Notes: generated by a model from the sequence alone, not told the origin. A stretch of DNA of 64,000 nucleotides from Paracoccaceae bacterium (GCA_026419405.1 JANZZL010000120.1:1-64000); one strand, 5' to 3'. Counted from the stretch's first letter, positions 31,840 to 41,336 are shown. Translations and numbers: made by a program.

Positions 31840-31993
31840 TCTACTCCTCCCTGTCGTTCTCTGCCGCAGCCGGCAGGACGATGCTAGGAGCGGGAGCGCA
31901 GCGGCTCAAGGATTTCATGAGCCGGGCGGCCGAAGCCGCGGCGCCGCCCCCGGCAGGGAGCGGCACCCAAGGCCCGACGCGAGGGCCCGTGGG

Positions 31994-33040
31994 TCAGAAC
32001 CCGGCCTTGATCTTCTCGAACTCGGCCAGCATCCGCTCGCGCATCGCGAGATCCATCGGCACCTGCGTGAGCAGGGTCGTGTCGATCGGGTTCACGAAGG
32101 CGGCCTCGAGCTGGTCGTCGGAGATCATCTCCATTCCCAGCACGTTGGTGTGGACGTAGCCGAAGCCGTCGAGCAGGCCCTGGGCCGACTGCGGGTCGAG
32201 CCAGGCGTTGATGAAGTCGTAGGCCTTGTCCTCGGAGCCCGGGGCGTCCTTCATGTTCACGTAGCCGCAGACCCAGTTCGAGGCGCCTTCGGCCGCCTGG
32301 CGCTGGAAGCCGACGGGGAAGTTCTGCTCCTGCATCAGGGCGACGGCGTCGTTCCAGGACCAGGCCACCGAGACCTCGCCCGACACCATGAGCTGGGCAA
32401 GCTCCGAGGGGTCGGCCCAGTAGGTGCGGACGTTCTCGTGCGCCACGCGCAGCCAGTCGGCGGCGGCCTGGAACTGCTCCTCGGTCATCGACGTCCAGTC
32501 GGACACGCCGGTCGCGAGCAGCGCCAGCGCGAAGACGTCGTCCACGTTGTCGGGCAGCGAGATCCGGCCCGCGTAGGCCGGGTTGTGGAACACCTGGAGC
32601 GAGGCCACGTCCTCGGCCGGCACGGTCTCGGTGTTGTAGGCGATCGCGGTATAGGCGTAGTCGGTCGGGATGAACCACACGCCGGTGTCGTCGGCCCAGA
32701 CGGTGGACTGCTTGAAGCGCGGGTCGATGTTCTCGTACTGCGGGATGCGGCTCACGTCCCAGGGCTCGATCAGGCCCGCGTCGCGGTAGCGCTGGATCAT
32801 CTGGCTGCAGGGGTGCGCCACATCGACCTTGAAGCCCGAGGCGAGCTTCTGGAACGCCTCGTCGTCATCCGCGAAGAAGGCGTAGGTCGGGCCCGTGCCA
32901 TGCGCCTCGTGATAGGCCTTGATCAGGTTGGGATCCTCGAACCCGGCCCAGTCGAAGACGATCAGCTCGGGGTCGGCCGCAAGGGCGGGCAGGGCGGTCG
33001 CGACGGCGGCGGCGGTCACAAGAAGCCGGGAATGGCGCAT
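31994..33040 (-). CDS. PotD-like ABC transporter substrate-binding protein (copy 2)
   Basis: The 348-residue product has a signal peptide (cut after ALAAD near residue 22) and the same words as copy 1, among them FDWAGFEDPNLIKAY, HPCSQMIQRYRDAGLIEPWD, DYAYTAIAYNTE, GSEDKAYDFINAWLDP and the terminal FEKIKAGF. GGAAGGATCC precedes the ATG. The gap to copy 1 (154 bases) holds two small hairpins (31861-31876 and 31903-31923), and copy 2 has its own promoter-like region with an operator-like inverted repeat. The ligand is unknown, polyamine by family. Confidence 0.88.
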   Translation of the reverse strand: MRHSRLLVTAAAVATALPALAADPELIVFDWAGFEDPNLIKAYHEAHGTGPTYAFFADDDEAFQKLASGFKVDVAHPCSQMIQRYRDAGLIEPWDVSRIPQYENIDPRFKQSTVWADDTGVWFIPTDYAYTAIAYNTETVPAEDVASLQVFHNPAYAGRISLPDNVDDVFALALLATGVSDWTSMTEEQFQAAADWLRVAHENVRTYWADPSELAQLMVSGEVSVAWSWNDAVALMQEQNFPVGFQRQAAEGASNWVCGYVNMKDAPGSEDKAYDFINAWLDPQSAQGLLDGFGYVHTNVLGMEMISDDQLEAAFVNPIDTTLLTQVPMDLAMRERMLAEFEKIKAGF

Positions 33041-33073
33041 GATGGATCCTTCCGGTTTTCGGGCACGGACGAT

Positions 33074-33105
33074 CCAGAGTTAGATTAGCTCTGGAAAGCC
33101 AACAA
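33074..33105 (-). promoter_or_regulatory. Promoter with overlapping operator upstream of PotD-like copy 2
   Basis: On the minus strand TTGTTG (33105-33100) and TAACTC (33082-33077) are 17 bases apart, a plausible sigma-70 promoter. A perfect 6-bp inverted repeat, CCAGAG and CTCTGG spaced by 9 bases (33074-33094), covers the -10 element, so a repressor bound there would block RNA polymerase. Confidence 0.45.
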
Positions 33106-33159
33106 GGCCCTGTTGCAGGATGCGCGCGAAAGTGACCGCGCTCTGCCGGGGAGGAGGGC

Positions 33160-33945
33160 ATGTCGGGAGGAGGACTGCATTACGACCGGCCGGTGATCAC
33201 CTTCCTCGAGGCCGTCTGGGGCGAGGGGTTCCTCTCGCCCGGCGGCCCCGACGAGGTGGCGCGCGTGCTCCAGGGGCTCGACCTGCGCGGCAAGCGCGTG
33301 CTCGACATCGGCTGCGGCGCCGGCGGGATCACGGCGCTCCTCGCCTACGGCTACGGCGCCTCCGAGGTGGTGGGCATCGACGTCGAGGCGCCGGTCTGCG
33401 CCGCGGCCGAGGCCTTCGCCCGGCGCAAGGGCGTGAGCGAGCGGGTGGTGATCCGGCAGGTGGAGCCCGGCCCGCTGCCGTTCCCCGACCGGTCGTTCGA
33501 CATCGTGTTCTCGAAGGATTCGATCGTCCACATCGCCGACAAGGAGGCGCTGGCGGCCGAGGTGTTCCGGGTGCTGAGGCCCGGCGGCTGGTTCGCCGCC
33601 TCGGACTGGCTGACCTCGCACGACGGCGAGCCCTCGGCCGAGATGCGCCACTACCTCGCCTGCGAGGATCTCGACTTCGGCATGGCGAGCCCGGCGCGCT
33701 ATGCCCGCGCGCTCGCGGCCGCCGGCTTCGTCGATGTGGTGCTGACCGACCGCAACCCCTGGTATCGCGAGGAGGCCGCGCGCGAACTCGCGCGGCTGAC
33801 CGGCCCCGAGCGGGCCGAGTTCGAGCGGCTGACCTCGGCCGAGGACATCGCCCGCCAGATCCGCACCTGGGAGGCGATGCAGCCCGTGCTGGCCTCGGGC
33901 GAGCACTGCCCGCACCACCTGCGCGCGAGGCGGCCCCGCCCATGA
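33160..33945 (+). CDS. Class I SAM-dependent methyltransferase
   Basis: The 261-residue product has methyltransferase motif I VLDIGCGAGG (47-56), an acidic residue ending strand beta-2 in VVGIDVEAP, motif post-I, and FDIVFSKDSIVHIADK. The last is a pattern shared with phosphoethanolamine N-methyltransferases and ubiquinone/glycine-type methyltransferases. GGGGAGGAGG precedes the ATG. It is divergent from the PotD-like genes and 73 bases upstream of the DUF2182 gene. A small-amine or phospholipid head-group substrate is possible but not shown. Confidence 0.85.
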   Translation: MSGGGLHYDRPVITFLEAVWGEGFLSPGGPDEVARVLQGLDLRGKRVLDIGCGAGGITALLAYGYGASEVVGIDVEAPVCAAAEAFARRKGVSERVVIRQVEPGPLPFPDRSFDIVFSKDSIVHIADKEALAAEVFRVLRPGGWFAASDWLTSHDGEPSAEMRHYLACEDLDFGMASPARYARALAAAGFVDVVLTDRNPWYREEAARELARLTGPERAEFERLTSAEDIARQIRTWEAMQPVLASGEHCPHHLRARRPRP

Positions 33946-34018
33946 GATGCCCCCGGCAGGGACCGCAGCTTGCGCCGGGGTCTCCGGCCCGCTCCGTCCG
34001 GCTGCGGGGCGCGGCGGC

Positions 34019-34777
34019 ATGAGCGCGCGCGCCATCCTGTGGCCGGCCTTCTTCGGCCTGGTCGCCGTGGCCTGGGTGCTGCTGTGGATCATGGGGCAGC
34101 AGATGCGCGGCCTGGCCGCCTACGGCCCGGAATTCTGGCGCGCCCTCTGCCGGGCGGGCGCGGCCGACCTCGCGCCGGGGGCGCTCTTCGGGATGTGGGC
34201 GGTGATGGCGGCGGCGATGATGCTGCCGACCTTCGCCCCGGCGCTGCGCGCCTTCCTCGCCCTGCCGGCCCCGGCGGGACGCCCGGCCGAGGCGGCGGGG
34301 CTGGTCGCGGGCTATCTCGCGGTCTGGCTCGCGGCGGCGGCGGGGCTCGCCGCGCTGCAGGGGGCGCTGGCGCGGCGGGGGATCCTCGCGCCCGACGGGC
34401 AGAGCCTCTCGGCCGCGCTGACGGCGGGGCTGTTCCTCCTGGCCGGGCTCTACCAGCTCACGCCGGCGAAGGCGGCCTGCCTGTCGCACTGCCGCTCGCC
34501 CGTCGCGACCTTCCTCGCGGCCTGGCGGCCCGGGGTGGCGGCCGCGCTCGCCCTCGGCCTGCGCATGGGGCGCGACTGCCTGGGCTGCTGCTGGGCGCTG
34601 ATGCTGCTTGCGCTCGCGGGCGGCATGTCGAACCTGCTCTGGATGGGCCTCGGCACGCTGCTGATGACGCTCGAGAAGCTGCCGCAGGTCGGCCGGCCAT
34701 TGACCCGGCCGCTCGGCTGGGCTCTGCTCGGGGCAGGGGCCGCCGTCGTGGCGCGCGCCGCCGGAGGAGCGCCATGA
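34019..34777 (+). CDS. DUF2182 integral membrane protein
   Basis: The 252-residue product has about six transmembrane segments and two cysteine clusters close to the membrane, KAACLSHCR and GRDCLGCCW. These are the hallmark of the DUF2182 family, annotated as predicted metal-binding membrane proteins. I chose the ATG at 34019 because the first membrane segment starts right after it; an ATG at 33947 would add a Pro/Gly-rich tail. The stop overlaps the DUF1326 start (ATGA), so the two proteins are translated together and probably act together. The function is unknown. Confidence 0.85.
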   Translation: MSARAILWPAFFGLVAVAWVLLWIMGQQMRGLAAYGPEFWRALCRAGAADLAPGALFGMWAVMAAAMMLPTFAPALRAFLALPAPAGRPAEAAGLVAGYLAVWLAAAAGLAALQGALARRGILAPDGQSLSAALTAGLFLLAGLYQLTPAKAACLSHCRSPVATFLAAWRPGVAAALALGLRMGRDCLGCCWALMLLALAGGMSNLLWMGLGTLLMTLEKLPQVGRPLTRPLGWALLGAGAAVVARAAGGAP

Positions 34778-35451
34778 GCACGCGGCTGGAAGCGCCGAGG
34801 ATCGACAGCCGCCACCCCGCCGCCGAGCGGTCCGATCACGGCCTGGTGCCCTGGGCGATCCGGGGCGAGCTGATCCTGAACTGCAACTGCACGGTGTTCT
34901 GCCCCTGCGTGATCTCGCTGGGCAGGCACCCGCCGACCGAAGGCATCTGCCAGGCCTGGGCGGGGGTGCGGATCGACAAGGGGCACTACGGCGGCGAGGA
35001 TCTCTCGGGGCTGAACGTCGGGCTGATGCTCGAGATCCCCGGCATGATGGCGCGCGGCAACTGGAAGGCGGCCGCCTTCATCGACGATCGCGCAAGCCAC
35101 CGCGCCCACCACGGGCTGGTGCAGATCTTCTCGGGCCGCGCGAAGGGCACGACCGGGCTCTTCCGCATCCTCGTCAGCGAGTTCCTCGGCGCCGAGCGGG
35201 CGCCCGTGGTCTTCGAGACCGAGGGCAGGGCGCGCCGGCTGACCGTTGGCCGCAAGATCCAGGGCGAGGTCGTGCCGGTGCCGGGCCGGGACCCCGCGCG
35301 CGACATCGTGGCGGTCAACACCGGCTACTGGATGGGCCCCGACATCACCGTGGCGACGGCCACGCGCGGCCGGGTGCGCGCCTTCGGCCGGGTCTGGGAC
35401 TTCGAGGGGCGCTCGGCCGAGATCTGCCAGATCGACTGGTCGGGGCCGTGA
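34774..35451 (+). CDS. DUF1326 family protein
   Basis: The 225-residue product is soluble, without a signal peptide. It has a cysteine-rich motif near its N terminus, NCNCTVFCPC (Cys37, Cys39, Cys43, Cys45), which suggests metal or redox chemistry. GLMLEIPGMMARGNWKAAAF and a beta-rich domain follow. The start overlaps the DUF2182 stop. DUF1326 and DUF2182 are often neighbours, so the pair is likely one functional unit of unknown role. The DinB-type gene starts 10 bases after it. Confidence 0.85.
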   Translation: MSTRLEAPRIDSRHPAAERSDHGLVPWAIRGELILNCNCTVFCPCVISLGRHPPTEGICQAWAGVRIDKGHYGGEDLSGLNVGLMLEIPGMMARGNWKAAAFIDDRASHRAHHGLVQIFSGRAKGTTGLFRILVSEFLGAERAPVVFETEGRARRLTVGRKIQGEVVPVPGRDPARDIVAVNTGYWMGPDITVATATRGRVRAFGRVWDFEGRSAEICQIDWSGP

Positions 35452-35461
35452 GGGCGCGAGG

Positions 35462-35968
35462 ATGATCACCCCCGGCTGGTGCCACACCATGGCGCGCTAC
35501 AATGCCTGGCAGAACGAGAACATCGTCTCGGCCGCGGATACGCTGGACGACTCCGCCCGCCGGGCCGACCGCGGCGCCTTCTTCGGCTCGATCGCGGGCA
35601 CGCTCTCGCACCTGCTCTGGGGCGACCTGACGTGGATGAGCCGCCTCGACGGCGGCGCCCCGCCGGGGGGCGGCATCAAGGACAGCCCGGCGCTGTTCCC
35701 CGACTGGCAGCCGTATCTGGAGCGCCGCCGCGCCACCGACCGGCGCATCCTCGACTGGGCCGCCCGCCTCGAGGAGCACGACCTCGAGGGCGACCTCCGC
35801 TGGTTCTCGGGCGCGCTGGGGCGCGAGGTGACGCGGCCAAGGGCGATCTGCGTGATGCAGATGTTCAACCACCAGACCCACCACCGCGGCCAGGTCCATG
35901 CCATGCTGACGGCCGCCGGCGCCCGGCCGGGCGATACCGACATCTTCATCATGCCGGAGTCGATCTGA
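35462..35968 (+). CDS. DinB-family putative metal-dependent protein
   Basis: The 168-residue product has the DinB/YfiT four-helix fold, with a probable metal triad His50 (TLSHLLWGD), His137 and His141 (FNHQTHHRGQVHAM). Members include bacillithiol/mycothiol-dependent transferases and many proteins of unknown role. This is unrelated to DNA polymerase IV. GAGGGCGAGG precedes the ATG. It lies between the DUF1326 gene (10-base gap) and acuI (10-base gap), so all four genes probably form one operon. Confidence 0.88.
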   Translation: MITPGWCHTMARYNAWQNENIVSAADTLDDSARRADRGAFFGSIAGTLSHLLWGDLTWMSRLDGGAPPGGGIKDSPALFPDWQPYLERRRATDRRILDWAARLEEHDLEGDLRWFSGALGREVTRPRAICVMQMFNHQTHHRGQVHAMLTAAGARPGDTDIFIMPESI

Positions 35969-35978
35969 GGAGGAAGCG

Positions 35979-36968
35979 ATGCGCGCGCTCGTCGTCGAGA
36001 AGGCCGAGGACGGCAGCACCTCGGCCTCGGTGCAGGAGCTGGCCGAGGACCGGCTGCCCGAGGGCGAGGTCACGGTCGCGGTCGAGTATTCCACGCTCAA
36101 CTACAAGGACGGGCTCTGCCTCGGCTCGGGCGGCGGCCTGGTCCGGACCTGGCCGCACGTGCCGGGGATCGATCTTGCCGGCACGGTCGAGGCCTCGGAC
36201 GACCCGCGCTACCGGCCCGGCGACCGCGTGGTGCTGACCGGCTGGCGGGTGGGCGAGACGCACTGGGGCGGCTATGCGCAGAAGGCGCGGGTGAAGGCCG
36301 ACTGGCTCGTGCCGCTGCCCGAGGGCCTGACGACGCGCTCGGCGATGGCGGTCGGCACCGCCGGGTTCACCGCGATGCTGGCGGTCATGGCGCTCGAGGA
36401 GCACGGCCTGCGCCCCGAGAACGGCGAAGTTCTCGTCACCGGCGCCGCCGGCGGCGTGGGCTCGGTCGCCACCGCCGTGCTCGCGCATCTGGGCTACCGG
36501 GTCGCCGCCGTCACCGGCCGGCCCGAGACGGCCGACTACCTGCGCGGCCTCGGGGCGGCGCGCATCGTGCCGCGCGAGGACCTGGCCGAGGCGAGCCGCA
36601 AGCCGCTCGAATCCGAGACCTGGGCGGGCTGCATCGACTCGGTGGCCGGCGCGATGCTCGGCCGCGTGCTGAAGCAGATGAAGTACCGCGCCTCGGTCGC
36701 CGCCGTCGGGCTCGCCGGCGGAGCGGCGATCGAGGGGGCGCTGATCACGCCCTTCATCCTGCGCGGCGTGAACCTGCTCGGCATCGACAGCGTGATGCGG
36801 CCCTACGAGGACCGCGTCCGCGCCTGGGGACGGATCGCGCGCGACCTGCCGATGGACCGGCTCGAGGCGATGATCCAGCCCGCCACGCTGGCGGATCTGC
36901 CGCGGCTCGGGGCGGCGATCCTGAAGGGGCAGGTGCGGGGCAGGGTGGTGGTGGACGTCAACGCCTGA
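35979..36968 (+). CDS. acuI: Acrylyl-CoA reductase AcuI/YhdH family
   Basis: This is a medium-chain NADPH-dependent reductase that turns acrylyl-CoA into propionyl-CoA. In Rhodobacteraceae it serves DMSP and 3-hydroxypropionate metabolism and protects from toxic acrylate. The 329-residue protein has STLNYKDGLCL, the domain junction FTAMLAVMALEEHG, the nucleotide motif VTGAAGGVGSVA and GRVLKQMKYRASVAAVGLA, all typical of the YhdH/AcuI branch. GAGGAGGAAG precedes the ATG. No acuR or DMSP lyase gene is adjacent. Confidence 0.9.
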   Translation: MRALVVEKAEDGSTSASVQELAEDRLPEGEVTVAVEYSTLNYKDGLCLGSGGGLVRTWPHVPGIDLAGTVEASDDPRYRPGDRVVLTGWRVGETHWGGYAQKARVKADWLVPLPEGLTTRSAMAVGTAGFTAMLAVMALEEHGLRPENGEVLVTGAAGGVGSVATAVLAHLGYRVAAVTGRPETADYLRGLGAARIVPREDLAEASRKPLESETWAGCIDSVAGAMLGRVLKQMKYRASVAAVGLAGGAAIEGALITPFILRGVNLLGIDSVMRPYEDRVRAWGRIARDLPMDRLEAMIQPATLADLPRLGAAILKGQVRGRVVVDVNA

Positions 36969-37948
36969 GGCCCCGCGCCTCCGCCGGGGCGGACGCGGCG
37001 CAGCAGCAGCGCCAGCGCAGGCGGGCGCGCGCCCGCGATCCGGCCGCCCCGGGCGGCCGGCGCCCGTCGGGCTGCGGCGGCGCCGGGGTGCCCGGTCGCG
37101 ATCAGGAAGGGCCGGCCGCCGGTCTCGCCCGTGGTGCGGTCCGGCCGGCCCCTCTCGGCCGCCACGACCGCATCCGGCGCCGGCGCGGGGCCGCACCGCC
37201 CGGCGACTGGTCCGGCGGGAGCGGCCGTGTCGGCACCCAGCGGGTCCCCGGCGGCGTCGGAGGCGTCTTCCGGGCCGGGCGCGCGACGTCCGCGCCCGGC
37301 GGGTGCCACCGCCCCCGGAGCGACGATCGGTGCGGCGGTGCAGCCGAACCGCGCGACGCGGCGGGAGCGCACAGGGCTGCCCCGGCCGCCGGGCCGCGCG
37401 CCCCGCGCCGGAGCCCGAGCGCGCGGGGTCCCGGGGTCGCGGGCGGCAGGTCGGTCCCGCGCCGGTCGGACCAGCCCGAGGGGATCGCGGCAGCCGGCCC
37501 CGCGGCCGGGCCGCGACCATCGCCCGGCCGTCGCCGAGGCGGAGCGGCCGGTCCGATCCTCCGCGCGCGAACGCGCGCCGGATCCGGCGATGCCCGCCGC
37601 CCGTCCCCCGTCGCGCGGCCGTTCCCGGACGCGCCTCCGCCGCCCGGCGCAGGCGCGGCGGGTGGGCGGCGCGCGAAGATCCGGGTCGAGCGCGCGGGGC
37701 CCGGCCGAGCCGGTCGCCGTCCGGGGGGGCGGAGACATCGGCCGGCGTCGGCGCCGCGACGACCCTCGTCGTCCGGCCTGCCCGCCGCGCCGCCCGCGGC
37801 GAACCCTCGGCGAGACGCCCGAGCGTCCTCCATCCGGCCCCGGCCGCGCCCGAGAGGAGTTTGCGCAGCCCGTCCGGCCCGCTGCACCGTCCTCGGCCCC
37901 CCGGGCCGGCGCCCGGCGCCGCGGCCCGGCCTTCCGCGCCGGGCCCGG
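36969..37948. other. GC-extreme 980-base stretch, no recognisable gene
   Basis: The stretch lies between the acuI stop and the typA stop. Several frames on both strands stay open through most of it, but only because stops are rare at this GC content. Each translation is a low-complexity Arg/Pro/Ala/Gly mixture with no domain. No frame shows a clear start with a ribosome-binding site. It may hold a decayed or frameshifted minus-strand gene downstream of typA, or unusually long spacer. Confidence 0.4.
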
Positions 37949-39766
37949 TCAGCCCGCCCGGGCCTGGCGCTTGCGCTCGTGCGGGTCGAGGTGGCGCTTC
38001 CTGAGCCGGATCGCCTTGGGGGTGACCTCGACGAGTTCGTCGTCCTCGATGTAGGCGATCGCCTCCTCGAGGCTCATGCGGACGGGCGGGGTCAGCACCA
38101 CCGCCTCGTCCTTGCCGGCGGCGCGGATGTTGGTGAGCTTCTTGCCCCTGAGCGGGTTGACCTCGAGATCGCCGGCGCGACTGTGTTCGCCGATGATCAT
38201 GCCCTCGTAGACCTGTTCCTGCGGGCCGATGAAGAGCCGGCCGCGCTCCTCGAGGTTCCAGAGCGCATAGGCGACGGAGACGCCGTTCTCCATCGACACC
38301 AGAACCCCCTGGCGGCGGCCCTGGATCGGTCCCTTCCAGGGCGCCCAGCCGTGGAAGATGCGGTTGAGCACACCCGTGCCGCGCGTGTCGGTCAGGAACT
38401 GGCCGTGGTAGCCGATCAGCCCGCGCGAGGGCACATGGGCGATGATCCGGGTCTTGCCCGCGCCCGAGGGCCGCATCTCGACGAGCTCGCCCTTCCGCTC
38501 GCCCGTCAGCCTGTCGATGACCACGCCGGTGAACTCGTCGTCGACATCGACGATCACCTCCTCGATGGGTTCGAGCCGCTCGCCGCCCTCCTCGCGCAGG
38601 ATCACCCTGGGCCGGGAGATCGACAGCTCGAACCCCTCGCGGCGCATGTTCTCGATCAGCACGCCCATCTGCAGCTCGCCCCGGCCCGAGACCTCGAAGG
38701 CCTCGCCCCCCGGCGTGTCCGCAACCCGGATCGCCACGTTCGATTCCGCCTCGCGCAGAAGCCGCTCGCGGATCACGCGGGACTGGACCCTGGTTCCGTC
38801 CCGCCCCGCCAGAGGGGAATCGTTGATGCCGAAGGTGACGGTGATCGTCGGCGGGTCGATCGGCTGGGCGGGCAGGGCGGTCTCCACCTCGGGCGCGCAG
38901 AGCGTGTCGGCCACGGTGGCCTTGCTCATTCCCGCCAGCGTCACGATGTCGCCCGCCACGGCCTCGTCGATCGGCTGCTGGGCAAGGCCGCGGAAGGCGA
39001 GGATCCGGGTGACGCGGAACTGCTCCAGCCGCTCGCCGGTGCGCGCCAGCGCCTTGAGCGTCGCGCCGGTCCTGACGCGGCCCGACTCCACCCGCCCGGT
39101 CAGGATGCGCCCCAGATAGGGGTCGGCGGAGAGGGTGGTCGCCAGCATCGAGAAGGGTTCGTCCTGCCGCGCGATCTGCCGCGGCGGGGGCACGTGGCGC
39201 AGGATCAGCTCGAAGAGCGCCGAGAGGTCCCGGCGCGGCCCGTCGAGTCCGGGATCTGCCCAGCCTGCCCGGCCCGAGGCATAGAGATGGGGAAAGTCGA
39301 GCTGCGCGTCGCTCGCCCCGAGATTGGCGAAGAGGTCGAACACCTCGTTCAGCGCGCGGTCGGGCTCGGCATCGGGCTTGTCCACCTTGTTCAGCACCAC
39401 GATCGGCCTGAGGCCGAGGGCGAGGGCCTTCGAGGTGACGAACTTCGTCTGCGGCATCGGCCCCTCGGCGGCATCGACGAGCAGGACCACGCCGTCGACC
39501 ATGGTCAGGATCCGCTCCACCTCGCCGCCGAAGTCGGCATGGCCCGGCGTGTCGACGATGTTGAGCCGTGCACCACGCCACTCGACGCTGGTGCACTTGG
39601 CCAGGATCGTGATGCCGCGCTCGCGCTCGATGTCGTTGGAATCGAGCGCGCGCTCGACCACCGGCTGGCCCTCGCGGAAGGCGCCGGACTGCTTCAGGAG
39701 CTGGTCGACGAGCGCGGTCTTGCCGTGGTCGACATGCGCGATGATGGCGATGTTGCGAAGCTCCAT
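37949..39766 (-). CDS. typA: Translational GTPase TypA/BipA
   Basis: This ribosome-associated GTPase is needed for growth at low temperature and under stress and helps 50S assembly. The 605-residue protein has the EF-G-like order: P-loop AHVDHGKT (10-17), switch [12 protein letters not shown] near 73, NKVDKPDA near 127, a beta-barrel domain, EF-G III/V-like domains ([21 protein letters not shown]) and the BipA-specific C-terminal domain. GGAAGG lies before the ATG. The gene is followed by the GC-extreme stretch and preceded by the palindromic repeat C/D. Confidence 0.96.
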   Translation of the reverse strand: MELRNIAIIAHVDHGKTALVDQLLKQSGAFREGQPVVERALDSNDIERERGITILAKCTSVEWRGARLNIVDTPGHADFGGEVERILTMVDGVVLLVDAAEGPMPQTKFVTSKALALGLRPIVVLNKVDKPDAEPDRALNEVFDLFANLGASDAQLDFPHLYASGRAGWADPGLDGPRRDLSALFELILRHVPPPRQIARQDEPFSMLATTLSADPYLGRILTGRVESGRVRTGATLKALARTGERLEQFRVTRILAFRGLAQQPIDEAVAGDIVTLAGMSKATVADTLCAPEVETALPAQPIDPPTITVTFGINDSPLAGRDGTRVQSRVIRERLLREAESNVAIRVADTPGGEAFEVSGRGELQMGVLIENMRREGFELSISRPRVILREEGGERLEPIEEVIVDVDDEFTGVVIDRLTGERKGELVEMRPSGAGKTRIIAHVPSRGLIGYHGQFLTDTRGTGVLNRIFHGWAPWKGPIQGRRQGVLVSMENGVSVAYALWNLEERGRLFIGPQEQVYEGMIIGEHSRAGDLEVNPLRGKKLTNIRAAGKDEAVVLTPPVRMSLEEAIAYIEDDELVEVTPKAIRLRKRHLDPHERKRQARAG

Positions 39767-39856
39767 CGGGATGCCTTCCAGGATCAGGCTGGACAGGCCG
39801 CGGCCTTACAGGAGCGCCGCGCCGAAGGCCAGACCGCATCGCGCGCATCCGGCGGA

Positions 39857-40004
39857 GTCCGGGGGTTTTGCACCCCCGGACCCCCGCAGAGTATTTGCCA
39901 CAGGGTGAAGGAGGGGACGCTGCCTCGAAAGAGGGCCCGGGCGCCCGTTCCCCCTTCATCCTGTCGCAAATACTCCGGGGGGTCCGGGGGGCAGCGCCCC
40001 CCGG
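39857..40004. repeat. Paired intergenic repeat C/D, large imperfect palindrome
   Basis: This is a second inverted pair of the same element as 30535-30782. The left arm has a CCGGGGG/CCCCCGG hairpin then GAGTATTTGC (39857-39898). The right arm has GCAAATACTCC then a CCGGGGGG/CCCCCCGG hairpin (39966-40004). The inner flanks also match in inverted order (ACAGGGTGAAGGAGG against CCCCTTCATCCTGT). Thus nearly all of the 148 bases between the typA promoter side and the icd stop can fold on itself. Confidence 0.82.
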
Positions 40005-40032
40005 CCCGGTCGCCTGTCGCGGTCGGCCGTGG

Positions 40033-41247
40033 TCAGCCGGCGAGCGCCCTGTTGAGATACTCGTCGACCTTTTCGAGGAACCCCATCGTGGTCAGCCACT
40101 TCTGGTCGGGCCCGACGAGGAGCGCGAGATCCTTCGTCATGTGGCCGTCCTCGACCGCCTGGACCGTGACCCGCTCCAGCGTCTCGGCGAAACGCAGGAG
40201 TTCGGCGTTGCCGTCGAGCTTGGCGCGGTGCTTCAGGCCCCCGGTCCAGGCGAAGATCGAGGCGATGGAGTTGGTCGAGGTCTCGCGGCCCTTCTGGTGC
40301 TCGCGGTAGTGGCGGGTCACCGTGCCGTGGGCGGCCTCGGCCTCGACCGTCCTGCCGTCGGGCGTCATCAGCACCGAGGTCATCAGCCCGAGCGAGCCGA
40401 AGCCCTGCGCCACGGTGTCGGACTGAACGTCGCCGTCATAGTTCTTGCAGGCCCAGACATAGCCGCCCGACCATTTCAGGCTGGAGGCGACCATGTCGTC
40501 GATCAGCCGGTGTTCGTAGGTCAGGCCGCGCTTCCTGAACTCCTCGGCGAATTCCTCGTCGAAGACCTTCTGGAACAGATCCTTGAAGCGGCCGTCATAG
40601 GCCTTGAGGATCGTGTTCTTGGTCGAGAGGTAGACGGGGAAGTTGCGCGCCAGCCCGTAGTTGAACGAGGCCCGCGCGAAGTCGATGATCGACTGGTCGA
40701 GGTTGTACATCGCCATGGCCACCCCGGACCCGGGGGCCTGGAAGACCTCTTTCTCGATGACCTCGCCGTCCTCGCCGACGAAGCGGATCGTCAGGCGGCC
40801 CTTGCCGGGGAAGCGGAAGTCGGTGGCGCGATACTGGTCGCCGAAGGCGTGGCGGCCGACGACGATGGGCTTCGTCCAGTGCGGCACGAGGCGCGGCACG
40901 TTGCGGCAGATGATCGGTTCGCGGAAGATGACGCCGCCCAGGATGTTGCGGATCGTGCCGTTCGGCGACTTCCACATCTGCTTCAGGCCGAACTCCTCGA
41001 CCCGCGCCTCGTCGGGGGTGATGGTGGCGCACTTGACGCCGACGCCGTGCCGCAGGATCGCATGCGCCGCGTCCACCGTGACCTGGTCGTTGGTCCGGTC
41101 GCGCTCCTCGATGCCCAGGTCGTAGTATTCGAGCTTGATGTCGAGGTAGGGCAGGATCAGCTTCTTCTTGATGAAGTCCCAGATGATCCGGGTCATCTCG
41201 TCGCCGTCGAGCTCGACGACGGGGTTGTCTACCTTGATCTTCGACAT
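40033..41247 (-). CDS. icd: NADP-dependent isocitrate dehydrogenase
   Basis: Icd is the TCA-cycle enzyme that oxidises isocitrate to 2-oxoglutarate with NADP. The 404-residue length and sequence ([14 protein letters not shown] at the N terminus, [20 protein letters not shown] for the substrate loop, [20 protein letters not shown] for the metal aspartates, [14 protein letters not shown]) fit the dimeric, eukaryotic-like IDH class common in alphaproteobacteria. GGAGAG precedes the ATG. The terminator of the entericidin gene lies 66 bases upstream, so icd has its own promoter in that gap. Confidence 0.97.
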   Translation of the reverse strand: MSKIKVDNPVVELDGDEMTRIIWDFIKKKLILPYLDIKLEYYDLGIEERDRTNDQVTVDAAHAILRHGVGVKCATITPDEARVEEFGLKQMWKSPNGTIRNILGGVIFREPIICRNVPRLVPHWTKPIVVGRHAFGDQYRATDFRFPGKGRLTIRFVGEDGEVIEKEVFQAPGSGVAMAMYNLDQSIIDFARASFNYGLARNFPVYLSTKNTILKAYDGRFKDLFQKVFDEEFAEEFRKRGLTYEHRLIDDMVASSLKWSGGYVWACKNYDGDVQSDTVAQGFGSLGLMTSVLMTPDGRTVEAEAAHGTVTRHYREHQKGRETSTNSIASIFAWTGGLKHRAKLDGNAELLRFAETLERVTVQAVEDGHMTKDLALLVGPDQKWLTTMGFLEKVDEYLNRALAG

Positions 41248-41308
41248 GTGGCTCTCCGCCCTGGGGTGACTCGCTCGCGGCGGGTCATAGCGGAATTCGG
41301 ACAGGCCG

Positions 41309-41336
41309 AAAAGACGGTATGCGATTGCATACCGTC
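41309..41336 (-). terminator. Intrinsic terminator after the entericidin-like gene
   Basis: On the minus strand a perfect 10-bp stem, GACGGTATGC with GCATACCGTC around a 4-base loop (41336-41313), is followed by TTTT (41312-41309). It lies 20 bases past the stop of the small lipoprotein gene. Confidence 0.8.

Noticed and set aside
35949-39959. Single 1,336-codon minus-strand frame covering typA and the GC-extreme stretch
   Set aside because: It is a different frame from typA over the same bases, has no domains, and its continuity reflects lack of stops, not coding.
39857-40004. CRISPR array or insertion sequence ends
   Set aside because: There are only two copies in inverted order, no spacers, no transposase gene and no target duplication. 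They are interspersed palindromic repeats.
41313-41336. Operator palindrome for icd
   Set aside because: The perfect stem is followed by TTTT on the minus strand right after the small lipoprotein gene, so a terminator is the simpler reading.
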